From IMG/VR virus record IMGVR_UViG_3300020578_000174, positions 1 to 40,671 of that record: 40,671 nucleotides of DNA; one strand, written 5' to 3'. The first letter of the stretch is position 1, and every line of letters begins with the position of its first letter. Below the pieces are notes generated by a model. That model worked only from the letters and a program-made list of their open reading frames with translations. It had not been told where the DNA came from and ran no database searches. Below are positions 8,848 to 16,865 of the stretch, in pieces. The DNA comes from a virus. A program made the position numbers and the translations under genes.

Positions 8848-9365
8848 GACCCGCCCCTGCGAGCTCGGCGTCCGCCGCGCTTCTTCGGCGTCGGCTGCTC
8901 ATCCGAAGGCTCGCCGTCCTCAATGTCCGTCTCGACCTCGTCGGTATCTGACGACGCGGGCTCATCGACAGAGACGAGCGAGTCAAACGCGACGACCAGC
9001 GGCTCCGCCGCGGGCTCCCCGACCGCGGCATCTGCTTGCGCGCTGGGCGTGTCCGTCCACGTTGTGGGCGTCACTACGGCAGACTCCGCCACTGCGGACG
9101 GCGCATGGGGCGGCTCAGTGTCAACCGACGGCTGCGCCGCGGGGGTCGTGACCGCGTCAGGAATGTGCGTCACGACGATGGCGGCTGCTGCCCGATTGAG
9201 CTGCGGCACGAGGCGCTCGTAGACGTCATCCGTCACTGTGATGCTGTTCCCTGGGCGCAGGCGTGTGGCGAAGTAGCCGATGTCGAGCGCGAGGACGCTG
9301 TAGCCCTGCAGGGCTGTGCGCATCTGCTCTCGTGGGACGTCGTCTCGTAAGTAGATCTTGTACAT
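8844..9365 (-). CDS. Small protein with folded N-terminus, acidic Pro/Ala linker and Arg/Gly-rich tail
   Basis: A 173-aa protein. Residues 1-70 look folded (MYKIYLRDDV, then RLRPGNSITVTDDVYERLV). The remainder is disordered: about 90 residues rich in Ala, Pro, Thr, Asp and Glu, then a strongly basic end (KKRGGRRARRGGS). The start is set at 9365 because AGGAG lies upstream there. The reading frame stays open further upstream, but only through the tRNA-Leu gene, so a longer protein is an artefact. The N-terminus is reminiscent of short phage proteins near head-completion genes. The basic tail could bind DNA or RNA. Function unknown. Confidence 0.65.
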   Translation of the reverse strand: MYKIYLRDDVPREQMRTALQGYSVLALDIGYFATRLRPGNSITVTDDVYERLVPQLNRAAAAIVVTHIPDAVTTPAAQPSVDTEPPHAPSAVAESAVVTPTTWTDTPSAQADAAVGEPAAEPLVVAFDSLVSVDEPASSDTDEVETDIEDGEPSDEQPTPKKRGGRRARRGGS

Positions 9366-9417
9366 ATGCTGGCTCCTGTAGAGCGAGCATACATGGTGCG
9401 CGCTGTGAGCGCAATAA

Positions 9418-9500
9418 TCGTCGGGGCGGGACTTGAACCCGCACGCTCTCAGAGCGCCAGATCCTAAATCTGGTGCGTCTACCTGTTCCGCCACCCGACG
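9418..9500 (-). tRNA. tRNA-Leu (anticodon UAG)
   Basis: The minus strand folds as a class II tRNA of 83 nt without encoded CCA. It has a 7-bp acceptor (CGTCGGG/CCCGACG), a D arm with the GG of the loop, a 5-bp anticodon stem (CCAGA/TCTGG) with loop TTTAGGA and anticodon TAG, a long variable arm (CGCTC-TGA-GAGCG) and a T arm GCGGG-TTCAAGT-CCCGC. The discriminator is A, as in leucine tRNAs. It reads CUA and possibly other CUN codons, rare in GC-rich hosts. Confidence 0.96.
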
Positions 9501-9501
9501 A

Positions 9502-9574
9502 TGCCTCATGTCAGAATCGAACTGACGACCGCTCGCTTACAAGGCGAGTGCTCTGCCGACTGAGCTAACGAGGC
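9502..9574 (-). tRNA. tRNA-Thr (anticodon UGU)
   Basis: A 73-nt cloverleaf on the minus strand. The acceptor is GCCTCGT/ATGAGGC with one G-T pair, the D arm is GCTC/GAGC, and the anticodon stem is CTCGC/GCGAG with loop CTTGTAA and anticodon TGT. The T arm is GTCAG-TTCGATT-CTGAC and the discriminator is A. CCA is not encoded. One base separates it from the tRNA-Leu, so both likely mature from the leftward late transcript between the capsid gene and the neck genes. Confidence 0.96.
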
Positions 9575-9583
9575 GCGCCCGCC

Positions 9584-9655
9584 CTAGTCCAACCGCGATA
9601 CGCCCACCGCGATCAGGAAGGCGGCGAGCGCGTACATCAGCCAGGTCTCCGCCAT
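9584..9655 (-). CDS. 23-residue membrane microprotein, coupled to the capsid gene
   Basis: A 72-bp reading frame whose ATG overlaps the TGA of the major capsid gene (TGATG). It encodes a short polar start (MAETW), a hydrophobic helix LMYALAAFLIAVGV, and a short end SRLD. It fills the gap between the capsid gene and the tRNA-Thr. No independent ribosome binding site is seen, so expression would depend on termination-reinitiation at the abundant capsid message. The single transmembrane-like helix and the tight spacing support a real gene, but the length makes chance possible. Confidence 0.42.
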   Translation of the reverse strand: MAETWLMYALAAFLIAVGVSRLD

Positions 9656-10806
9656 CAGAACTGCGTGACGAGCGGGCTCTGGAAGCCCTCGTCCGTCTTG
9701 CTGCGGCGACGCCCGAGGTCCTCCTCGTCGGCGGGGAGCTTGGACGCGAACCCAAGCGTGGTGTTCTCCGGCGTGACGGAGCCCGAGTAGAGCTCCAACT
9801 TGACCACGCTGTTGAGGTTCAGGAAGGCCATGCCGATGTCCTCCCAGCACCAGAAGGTGATCTTGTTGCCGATCTTGTCCACGTAGAACTTGGTGTTGTT
9901 CAGCACGTAGAAGCAGCCGAGGAACTCGGGGGTGGTGAAGCCGTACATGTTCCCGCGACGGAGGATGTCCGTCTTGATCGTGCGCACGAAGCGGCGACCG
10001 AGGATCGTGTTGTACTTGTAGCCGTCCACGACGGTCTCAGACTGGATACGATCACCGAAGTCCTCGACGGTCCACTGAAGGATGTCGTCGTAATCGGACT
10101 CGGTGAGCAGCACCATGTCGAGGCGCACGCGGCGGTCAGGACCGGCCATCATCTTGAAGAAGTTGACGAAGTCGTTGCGCTGCACGGGGCGCACCACGAA
10201 GTCATCGGCGGTGGCGGCGAGCGCGCCGCTGCCCTTCATGACGGAGGCGTTCTGGTCGGGGCCGTTGGCGCGGCTGTTGGCGAGCACCGCGCTGCGGCTG
10301 AAGGCGCCGTGCGAGGCGAAGCGCTCGTTCGAGTCCTTCTGGAGCTGCTGGATGCCGGCCTCGGCGTAGATGAGGAACTGACGGTCCTCGATCTCCTGCA
10401 GGTTGTTGGCGGACTGCTCCTCGATCATCTTGGTGATCGGCATCTTGTACGCGAGGAGCTCCTGCTCCGTCTTCTCGAAGTGCTCGGACTCGATCGTGAA
10501 GAACGAGACCGCCACGCGAGGCGCACGGATGTAACGAGCGCGCGCAGAGCCGCGGAAGTCCACGACCATGGCGCGGCTCTCGGGCTCGAGCTCCTCGATC
10601 TTCACGAGACCGTCGTGCTCGGTCGACACCTGGCACTCGGCGGGAGTGACCGGCTGCGGGGGGAGGATCTTGCGAGCGAAGCTGACCTCGCGGAGGTGGT
10701 CACGAATCACGCCGCCGCCGTAGGCAGCGATCTTCTGACGACCCTCCTCCGTACCGAGCTTCTCCACGAAGAGGCTGTTCACCATCTCAGCGCTGTAAGC
10801 AGACAT
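9655..10806 (-). CDS. Major capsid protein (HK97-fold type)
   Basis: A 383-aa protein in the classical position just downstream of a decoration protein and the protease/scaffold region. The helical N-terminus (NSLFVEKLGTEEGRQKIAAY), the long spine-like helix followed by an A-domain-like sequence (KIGNKITFWCWEDIGMAFLN) and a final beta segment are typical of capsid proteins of large myoviruses. It has normal capsid-subunit length, no signal peptide and no membrane segment. AAGGA lies upstream of the ATG. The EKxA tetrapeptide found in nearby inner-virion proteins is absent here. Confidence is high for a structural role and good for capsid. Confidence 0.8.
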   Translation of the reverse strand: MSAYSAEMVNSLFVEKLGTEEGRQKIAAYGGGVIRDHLREVSFARKILPPQPVTPAECQVSTEHDGLVKIEELEPESRAMVVDFRGSARARYIRAPRVAVSFFTIESEHFEKTEQELLAYKMPITKMIEEQSANNLQEIEDRQFLIYAEAGIQQLQKDSNERFASHGAFSRSAVLANSRANGPDQNASVMKGSGALAATADDFVVRPVQRNDFVNFFKMMAGPDRRVRLDMVLLTESDYDDILQWTVEDFGDRIQSETVVDGYKYNTILGRRFVRTIKTDILRRGNMYGFTTPEFLGCFYVLNNTKFYVDKIGNKITFWCWEDIGMAFLNLNSVVKLELYSGSVTPENTTLGFASKLPADEEDLGRRRSKTDEGFQSPLVTQF

Positions 10807-10821
10807 ATTGTCACCGATTCC

Positions 10822-11400
10822 TTAGTTGATGCCGAAGAGGACGCGGACCTTGGCCTTGCTGCCAGAGCCGCTGAGACGTGAGACGCGGCCGACGCAGAAG
10901 CCGGTGCTGATGGCGCCAACGCTCACACCCACGCCGATGACGTAGTTGTTGGTGTTGAACGTCGAGGGGTTGAGCGGGTTGCGCACGGGCATCGCGAAGA
11001 CGCGCGCGCCGATCTCAAAGCCGCCGGCGGGGTCGTTGTCGATGTTGCCGGCGCCCTCGCCGGCAGCGAACGTCGCGTCGCCGCTGCGCTCGAAGAGCAT
11101 GGTGTCGGCCTCGAAGGGCCCGAACTGCAGGATGGGCACGCTGCCGCTGGTCACGATGTCGCCGCGACCGGTCTCGCTGAAGTACGGCGCGACGAACTTG
11201 GTCAGCGCGACGTTAGCGTTGTTGTTGATCGCGAAATCGGGGCGCTCGACGCCGTTCGCGCCGGTCAGCGCGAGCAGCTCGCCCGCGACGAGGCGGTTGG
11301 AGGTCTGCCCGAGCAGCAGAGACGAGCTCCCCGCCCACTTCTTGCTGGGCGCGTAGATCGTAAGGAAGGGCGAGACGAGCTCAAAAGTCTGGATCGCCAT
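10822..11400 (-). CDS. Putative capsid decoration (cement) protein
   Basis: A 192-aa beta-rich, Gly/Ala/Val/Asn-rich protein immediately upstream of the major capsid gene. Small beta-rich proteins paired with the capsid gene are usually head-stabilising decoration proteins. Features such as SVPILQFGPFEADTMLF and the beta-barrel-like ending VGRVSRLSGSGSKAKVRVLF support this. The ATG at 11400 has AGGAG six bases upstream, one of the better ribosome sites in the block, as expected for an abundant protein. The specific decoration family cannot be named from sequence alone. Confidence 0.6.
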   Translation of the reverse strand: MAIQTFELVSPFLTIYAPSKKWAGSSSLLLGQTSNRLVAGELLALTGANGVERPDFAINNNANVALTKFVAPYFSETGRGDIVTSGSVPILQFGPFEADTMLFERSGDATFAAGEGAGNIDNDPAGGFEIGARVFAMPVRNPLNPSTFNTNNYVIGVGVSVGAISTGFCVGRVSRLSGSGSKAKVRVLFGIN

Positions 11401-11415
11401 GTTGTTCTCCTGTGG

Positions 11416-11772
11416 TTAGTGATCACCCATGAGGTACGCTTCTAGTTGTGAGCGGGCGCTGTGTCCACGACTCTGCTCGTCAGATAATGATGCCACATTG
11501 AAACGGCCAGTGTCTAGCAGGTTGACCGCCTCCTGGATCACAGAGATCCGCGAGGGGTCGCGTGCGAACTCCGCCGCCTTCTCCTCCATGTCGGCTCGGT
11601 CGATGTGCCCGGCGTTCGCCATGCGGACAGCGAGGTCCGCCGCGACATCGGCGCGCTCGCGCTCGGCGAGCTGCGCGCGCAGGTACTCAAGCTCTTGCTG
11701 CTGCTGGATGATCACCGCGGAGGCGGTCTTCACGAGCTCACCCGCTGCGCGCATCGATGCGATCTTTCTCAT
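11416..11772 (-). CDS. Helical protein near the capsid gene (possible scaffold or core component)
   Basis: A 118-aa, almost wholly helical protein with a coiled-coil stretch (IIQQQQELEYLRAQLAERER, residues about 23-42). It contains VKTAS near the N-terminus and EEKAAEF in the middle, both variants of the K-x-A motif repeated in neighbouring proteins. The start at 11772 has AGGAG upstream, inside the stop region of the previous gene. A short coiled-coil protein next to decoration and capsid genes could act as scaffold or core protein, but no family is recognised. Confidence 0.6.
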   Translation of the reverse strand: MRKIASMRAAGELVKTASAVIIQQQQELEYLRAQLAERERADVAADLAVRMANAGHIDRADMEEKAAEFARDPSRISVIQEAVNLLDTGRFNVASLSDEQSRGHSARSQLEAYLMGDH

Positions 11773-11782
11773 GATGTCGCTC

Positions 11783-13594
11783 CTACTTGTTGAAGATCGA
11801 GAGGTGGCCGTCGAGGTTGTACCCGTCGCCGGTCTGTGAGACGTACGCACCCATCTCGGAGTTGATACGGTCGCGGACCTTCTGCGCCTTCATGGCGACG
11901 AGCTGCTCGGGAGACATGGCGCCGCCGAACACAGGCGCACCAGCAGCGGGCATCACCTCGCCGCTGAAGGCAGGTGCGGGACCGGCGCTGATCTGGGCGG
12001 GGTTGATCGCGTCCTCCGCGAACTTGCCGAAACCAGCCTGCTTCTTGCGCCCGCCCTTCGCTGCGATGAGATCATCGGCGCGTTCGATGGGGGCCTTGAA
12101 CCCGCGGTACAAGCCGTACATGCCGCCGCCGGCCGCGCCGAGAACCGCCCCGACATCCGGCCTGTCGACGGCCGCGCCGATCAGCGAACCGCCGAGAGCC
12201 CCGCCTAGAGAATAGCCTGCCTGCCGACCTAGCCCGCCCAGCGCGCCCTCAACATAGCCCTCGTGCTCTGGCGATAACCCTTCCAACTCAAGTTTCCTGC
12301 GCGCTACATTGGTGCCGAGCGCCCCCGAAGCTAGGCCTAACATCGCCTGCTTGCCAAGTGACGCACGCTTCTTGTGCCCGCCCTTCGCTGCGATGATCGC
12401 GTCGGCGCGCTCGCCTGGACCCTTGTATCCGCGGTATGCACCGTAGAGACCCGCGAGCGCCGCTGCGGCAGCGCCGGCCTTCCCTGCAGCGCCGCGGGGC
12501 GCTTGGTAGCCGGGGTTACGCTTCTCGTAGCGCCGCACGGCCTCGCGTGCGACGGCGCCGACCCCCAGCCCTGCCAACGCTGCTGGGTAGAGGGTTCTGC
12601 CCGTGCCGCCGGCGATGCCCTCACCCAAGCCGCCCGCGAGGTCCCGGTCAAGACCGGCGGCCTCGAGCTTCGCGCGTGCGCGACTCGCGCCGATCCCACC
12701 CGCAAGTGCGCCCGTCGCCCCGGCTACCCCAGCGACCGGTAGGGCGTAGAAAGGCACTTCAAGCTGGGATGATGCCTGCTTCTGTGTCTGCTCCCCGCGG
12801 TTACGCTTGGAGTACAGATACGCGCCAGCGCCGAGCGCTGCGAGCCCCGCCGCCCCAGCCATGTAGCGTCCCTTGTTACGGCTCAGATGCTCACCTAGAC
12901 CACCCGGTGCGACGGGTGCCCGCGGCGCACTCGTAGGCTGTGGCGCACTCGCAGGCTGCGGGAATCCAGGCTGACCCTTAGGTCCGAGAGTGGGGGCCGT
13001 CTGGGTCGGCGGGTTCTGCCCGAGCCCGCGGGCTGTATTATCCGCACCGCCAAAATGGCGTGCACGCGCCGCCTGCTCCTCTAGCAGTTTCGCCTCCGCG
13101 GCTGCGCGGCGCGCACGCATCTCTTGCAGCTTGACCTGCGCGTTAGACGGAACAGGCGGGGGCTGCACTGGTGCGGGCATCTGTACGGTAGGTGCGATCG
13201 GCGAGATAGGCGCGTGCGGCTGGGCGCCGCGCAGCGCGGGCGCCACAATCGGAGCTGCGGGCGCTGCGATCGGCGACACGTGGGGCGCGGAGGACGCAAC
13301 GGGCGACGGTGCGCCGCCGCCCTGCCCGCGCGCCGCGTTGTTATCCTCGATTATCCTCTTCATCATGCCCCGCGGGGCCTTGGCCTTGCGAACCGCCTCC
13401 TTCATGAGCTCGGCCTGCGCCAATAGCTCGCTGGGAGACGGCGTGGAGTCCTCGAGATTGGCACCTATGAAGTTGAGCGCGGCCGCCAGCTTCATAATAT
13501 CAACATCGTAGACGCCCGAAGGGGCCTGCGCCTGCTCCACAGCGCGACCGTACCCCGCACTCATCGCCTGCTCAATGACGTCCTGAACATTCAT
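11783..13594 (-). CDS. Two-module glycine-zipper inner-virion protein
   Basis: A 603-aa protein. Residues 1-85 are helical. Residues 95-235 are a Pro/Ala-rich linker broken by a helix (KLQEMRARRAAAEAKLLEEQ). A short Gly/Ala helix follows (244-262), then two tandem modules at about 285-412 and 413-522. Each module is a Gly/Ala zipper ending in YGAYRGYKGPGERA or YGLYRGFKAPIERA, then IAAKGG and KKRAS or KKQAG. The second module is clearly homologous to residues 33-152 of the 295-aa protein. The C-terminal 80 residues are polar. The ATG at 13594 has AGGAG, which lies in the arm of a hairpin. Composition suggests an ejection protein that can enter membranes. Confidence 0.7.
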   Translation of the reverse strand: MNVQDVIEQAMSAGYGRAVEQAQAPSGVYDVDIMKLAAALNFIGANLEDSTPSPSELLAQAELMKEAVRKAKAPRGMMKRIIEDNNAARGQGGGAPSPVASSAPHVSPIAAPAAPIVAPALRGAQPHAPISPIAPTVQMPAPVQPPPVPSNAQVKLQEMRARRAAAEAKLLEEQAARARHFGGADNTARGLGQNPPTQTAPTLGPKGQPGFPQPASAPQPTSAPRAPVAPGGLGEHLSRNKGRYMAGAAGLAALGAGAYLYSKRNRGEQTQKQASSQLEVPFYALPVAGVAGATGALAGGIGASRARAKLEAAGLDRDLAGGLGEGIAGGTGRTLYPAALAGLGVGAVAREAVRRYEKRNPGYQAPRGAAGKAGAAAAALAGLYGAYRGYKGPGERADAIIAAKGGHKKRASLGKQAMLGLASGALGTNVARRKLELEGLSPEHEGYVEGALGGLGRQAGYSLGGALGGSLIGAAVDRPDVGAVLGAAGGGMYGLYRGFKAPIERADDLIAAKGGRKKQAGFGKFAEDAINPAQISAGPAPAFSGEVMPAAGAPVFGGAMSPEQLVAMKAQKVRDRINSEMGAYVSQTGDGYNLDGHLSIFNK

Positions 13595-13600
13595 GGTGTA

Positions 13601-13641
13601 CTCCTAGCGCCGCCTGGGGCTACCGCGTTGGGCGTTAGGAG
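13601..13641. promoter_or_regulatory. Hairpin that pairs with the ribosome-binding site of the 603-aa gene
   Basis: An 11-bp inverted repeat (13601-13611 with 13631-13641) with one G-U-type mismatch and a 19-nt loop. On the leftward mRNA its 3' arm contains the TAGGAG that serves the ATG at 13594, so folding would hide the ribosome site. It also could act as a processing signal in the 72-bp gap between the 315-aa and 603-aa genes. No T-run follows, so a terminator is less likely. Confidence 0.45.
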
Positions 13642-13666
13642 GGCGGCGCGCTGTGTTGTGCGTGTA

Positions 13667-14614
13667 TTAGTCCAGCAGCGAGTTGATGATGTGCTCGGCC
13701 GCGACGTTCAGCATCTCGTCCATCTCCGAGAAAGCGACAAACTCGTCGTCGTCGTTCGCGAACTCGGGAGACGGGAAAGACGCGAGCTTGGCGAACTCGG
13801 GCTGGATATCCTCGAGGGTCTCAGGATGGATGCCGTTCGCGAGCAGGATCTCCGCGGCGCGGAGCTCCGCCTCCTTCGCGAAGTCCTCGGCATCGTAGGC
13901 GTCCATGAAGTACGCCTTCTTCTCCTGACGGTTCTTGTACATGCGATAGGCGCCGTAGCCGGCGCCGGCGGCGAGGGCACCCGCGCCGATACCAAGGCCG
14001 ATCTTAGCGCCGCGCGAGAGGCCGGGCATGGGGACGTCACCGGGACGCTTAACGTGGGGGTACTTGCGGTGGAGATCCTCGTAGTGCCGCGCGACCGTGT
14101 CTCGACCAAAGCGCGCATCGCGCTTGCCCTCCTGCTCGATGCGGCGCATGTACTCAGCGAGCTGACGCCCGCCCGCGCTGTTGCGGTAACCAGGCGTGTG
14201 GGTGGGATCGGAGAGCATCCGGCGAGTCTCCTCGGCGGAGAGAGCGATCTTCTCCAGCTCCCAGGCGTGGGCGACATCGTTAAGCGCGTGTGCGACCTTA
14301 CTGAACATAGCGTCTCCGTTCTCGAGTGTGTTGAGTTCATCCTTGTAGCTGAGCGCCATCTGACGCCCGACCATGTCAGCCTCGGCGAGCTTGGTCTCGA
14401 GCTCGCTGTCGACAATGTTATCCATCTCGTCTTCGTCAGACAAGACATAGTGAGCGAACTTAGAAAGTTCATCGTCGTCGAGCTCATTGAGATCGACACC
14501 AGCCTCGGCAGCCACGGCCTCCACGAGCTCGATCTGCGCTTGCTTCACTTGCTCGTCTGCCTGCGCTTGCTGAGAGCCGTAAAGCTCCTGAAGCAAGAGT
14601 TCATCCATGCTCAT
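13667..14614 (-). CDS. Virion-block protein with a single glycine-zipper helix and acidic N-terminus
   Basis: A 315-aa protein. The first 100 residues are acidic and helical, with LSKFAHYVLSDEDE and later FSKVAHAL and LEKIALSAEE. Residues about 196-222 form one Gly/Ala helix (KIGLGIGAGALAAGAGYG) followed by AYRMYKNRQEKKAYF, matching the zipper-plus-KKxA pattern of its neighbours. The C-terminus is helical and acidic. The gene has AGGAG at a proper distance and lies between the protease and the 603-aa gene. A scaffold/core or internal virion protein processed by the prohead protease is plausible. Confidence 0.6.
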   Translation of the reverse strand: MSMDELLLQELYGSQQAQADEQVKQAQIELVEAVAAEAGVDLNELDDDELSKFAHYVLSDEDEMDNIVDSELETKLAEADMVGRQMALSYKDELNTLENGDAMFSKVAHALNDVAHAWELEKIALSAEETRRMLSDPTHTPGYRNSAGGRQLAEYMRRIEQEGKRDARFGRDTVARHYEDLHRKYPHVKRPGDVPMPGLSRGAKIGLGIGAGALAAGAGYGAYRMYKNRQEKKAYFMDAYDAEDFAKEAELRAAEILLANGIHPETLEDIQPEFAKLASFPSPEFANDDDEFVAFSEMDEMLNVAAEHIINSLLD

Positions 14615-14656
14615 CGAGTTCTCCTCTGCGTGTGTGCGGGCATGAGTGTGATCAGA

Positions 14657-16864
14657 TTAGATGTTATCGTAACGCTGCGCAACAAGCGCGGCTAGAAATT
14701 TCGAGATGTCGGGGTTCTCCTCGACAAATTTCTGCGCGAACTCTCGGTCGTCAAGCGTGCGGTCACAGCAACAGCGATTCCAATACGCGTGGCTGAAGTA
14801 CGCCATGGGCAGCTCCGCCAGCGCCCGCATATCGGGGCCCCCGCTGTATGAACCACCCCGCTCAACTTCAATAGCGCGCACCAGCGACGGCGTCTCCATC
14901 GCAGTCTTCATGAGTCCCTCCGCGTTAAGGAGTAGGTCCTCACGGTATCCATTGTAAAGCGCCGCGAGCTTGGACATCAACGGGCTGTCTACTGGTGAGA
15001 AGTGTGGCGTGTTCGCGACGACGACCTGGCGGCGCATGCCGAGCGGCGTGAGGGCCGACCGCTGCGACATGATCGTGCGAATCATATCCATCAGCCCGAG
15101 CGGGATCGCCCCGGTGTCGGGAGGTCGGACTATGATGCGAACTGAGCGGACGATGGGAGCGGAGTGCGGGTCGAAGGTCATCGCGCTGTCCTGCAGCTGC
15201 TCCGCGAGGTCGCGCTGCCCGCTGCGGACGAGGATGACGCGCTGGAACTCGTGGGGCTTCAGCACGATGCCTGCAGCGCCGAGACCGCCAAGCGCCTCCC
15301 CGACGTCTGGTGTATCGGCGACGCGATCTAGCATCTCGCACGGCATATCGGGCTCAGACTGTGTGAGCATCGGCACCGCTCTGCCCATCGGCAGCGAGTT
15401 CACGCGCTTAAAGATGTCTGAGATCTTCTGCACCTCGGCTGCCTTGAGCGCCGCGACCTTGTTGCTTATCATCTCGTCAGCTCCAGCTGTGATATCGGCG
15501 GTCCTCCCCGTGTCCTGGACGAGCACCGTGGGCGTTGGATGCGTCCGACCAGGCAGCACGATCGTCTGTGAGCTGCCGACGTTGACGAACGCGGACGGTT
15601 TTGCGCTCTCCGCGAGGCGCGTGATGGTGCGGAGATTCTCCCTAACGGCCATGCGGACCTTGCCCGCGGTCGGCATATTACGGCGCTCGGGTTCTACCTT
15701 GTGCTGCAGGCGCATACCGATGTAGGGCTGCACGGTCCCGCTCATCTTCCTGAGCTTCTTGCGTAGTGCGGCTTCCGCGCTGAGCGCGACCTTCTGCATG
15801 TTGAGTGTAGTAGACGTATTATTGGGATTCAGCGTAGTGGTGATGCCCGGGGGTGGCGCCCCCTGCTTGGCGAACGCGGAGCCCGCGGTGAGCCCCATCG
15901 CGCCGACACCCATCGCCCCCGACGAGGCGACCTGCCCCACGGTTCCGCCCGCCAGCCCGCCCAGCAGAGCGCCGCGTATAGCTGCCGACATACGATGCCC
16001 GTCATCTCCGCTCATCGCGCCAGCACCGGCGCCCGTGACCGCGCCGCCAGCGACTCGAGCCCCCATGCCCTTCGTAGTCCAGTTCAGACCCTTGACGGTG
16101 TTCACGAGCCCCTGTCCGATATACGCCACCTTCTCCGCAGCAGGCTCGGCGCCGACCCGCTCTAGCACGAACGACGTACGATCCGCGCCAATGAACACAA
16201 ACGAGATGTCGAAGAACCGCGGGTACGGGTTATACACAAAGACCTTACGCCCATCTGCGTAGATCTTGCCCGCCTCGTTCTGCATGTGCGTGCAGTACTC
16301 GGGTCTGAACTTGGCCTTGTGTCCGCAGATCGAGCACACGTCGAACGGCACACGGCACCCCATGCTGGTGCTGGGGTGCTCTCCCGCCTTGATGCGCTCA
16401 AGCGTCTTAGCGCCGCCGTTGCGGACACACTTCTCCTCGTCGATCGCGACGATGAGCTCAACGCGCTTCATCTTTGTGTTCAGGACTGAGAGCAGCACGT
16501 CACCGTACGCCTTCTCCGGGTCCTTGTTCATGTGATGCGCGAACGCGTGCGCGTTGAGGAACGTCTTATAGCCGTGCAGGTGCGGGTGGGGTGTCCGCGT
16601 GTGGTCGTGCTGCAGACCCTGCCACGGGAAGTGGTCGTTGTTCAGGTTCGCGCCGTAGTACTCACCCGCGCCGAGCGCGAGGATGTGCACGTACGTCTTG
16701 CCGGGCTCTGGCTCTAACTGCGACTTGTACGCCAATATCTCTGGGTGGACACCGGCGGTCTTCTCAAGCGAGTCACCGTAGCCCGGCAGCTCACTCAGGA
16801 GCCGAACGAGCGGCTCCCCCATCGGGCCAAGCGCGGGGAATGTGCTCTGCTTGATGATCGCCAT
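14657..16864 (-). CDS. Prohead maturation protease fused to a long virion domain
   Basis: A 735-aa protein. Residues about 55-240 match prohead proteases of large phages: YYGANLNNDHFP, then GYKTFLNAHAFAHHMNKDPE with candidate catalytic His, then a STSMG motif (165-169) with candidate catalytic Ser, then CSIC...YCTH (C177, C180, C191, H193) as a zinc site, then FDISFVFIGAD. After this come a Gly/Ala zipper (about 265-330) and about 400 residues of helical/beta sequence, including a Cys-triplet near the end (NRCCCDRTL). Start at 16864 has AGGAAG; the frame stays open further upstream without support. Typical proteases are 200-300 aa, so the long C-terminal extension is unusual. It would act inside the procapsid. 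Confidence 0.72.
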   Translation of the reverse strand: MAIIKQSTFPALGPMGEPLVRLLSELPGYGDSLEKTAGVHPEILAYKSQLEPEPGKTYVHILALGAGEYYGANLNNDHFPWQGLQHDHTRTPHPHLHGYKTFLNAHAFAHHMNKDPEKAYGDVLLSVLNTKMKRVELIVAIDEEKCVRNGGAKTLERIKAGEHPSTSMGCRVPFDVCSICGHKAKFRPEYCTHMQNEAGKIYADGRKVFVYNPYPRFFDISFVFIGADRTSFVLERVGAEPAAEKVAYIGQGLVNTVKGLNWTTKGMGARVAGGAVTGAGAGAMSGDDGHRMSAAIRGALLGGLAGGTVGQVASSGAMGVGAMGLTAGSAFAKQGAPPPGITTTLNPNNTSTTLNMQKVALSAEAALRKKLRKMSGTVQPYIGMRLQHKVEPERRNMPTAGKVRMAVRENLRTITRLAESAKPSAFVNVGSSQTIVLPGRTHPTPTVLVQDTGRTADITAGADEMISNKVAALKAAEVQKISDIFKRVNSLPMGRAVPMLTQSEPDMPCEMLDRVADTPDVGEALGGLGAAGIVLKPHEFQRVILVRSGQRDLAEQLQDSAMTFDPHSAPIVRSVRIIVRPPDTGAIPLGLMDMIRTIMSQRSALTPLGMRRQVVVANTPHFSPVDSPLMSKLAALYNGYREDLLLNAEGLMKTAMETPSLVRAIEVERGGSYSGGPDMRALAELPMAYFSHAYWNRCCCDRTLDDREFAQKFVEENPDISKFLAALVAQRYDNI

Positions 16865-16865
16865 G

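Noticed and set aside
9366-9509. N-terminal extension of the 173-aa protein
   Set aside because: The extension is the translated tRNA-Leu gene (typical VAEQVDAPDLGSG pattern); the ribosome site lies before 9365.
13628-14695. Rightward open frame of 355 codons opposite the 315-aa gene
   Set aside because: Leu/Val/Arg-biased antisense translation with no domain; the leftward gene has a good ribosome site and clear protein features.
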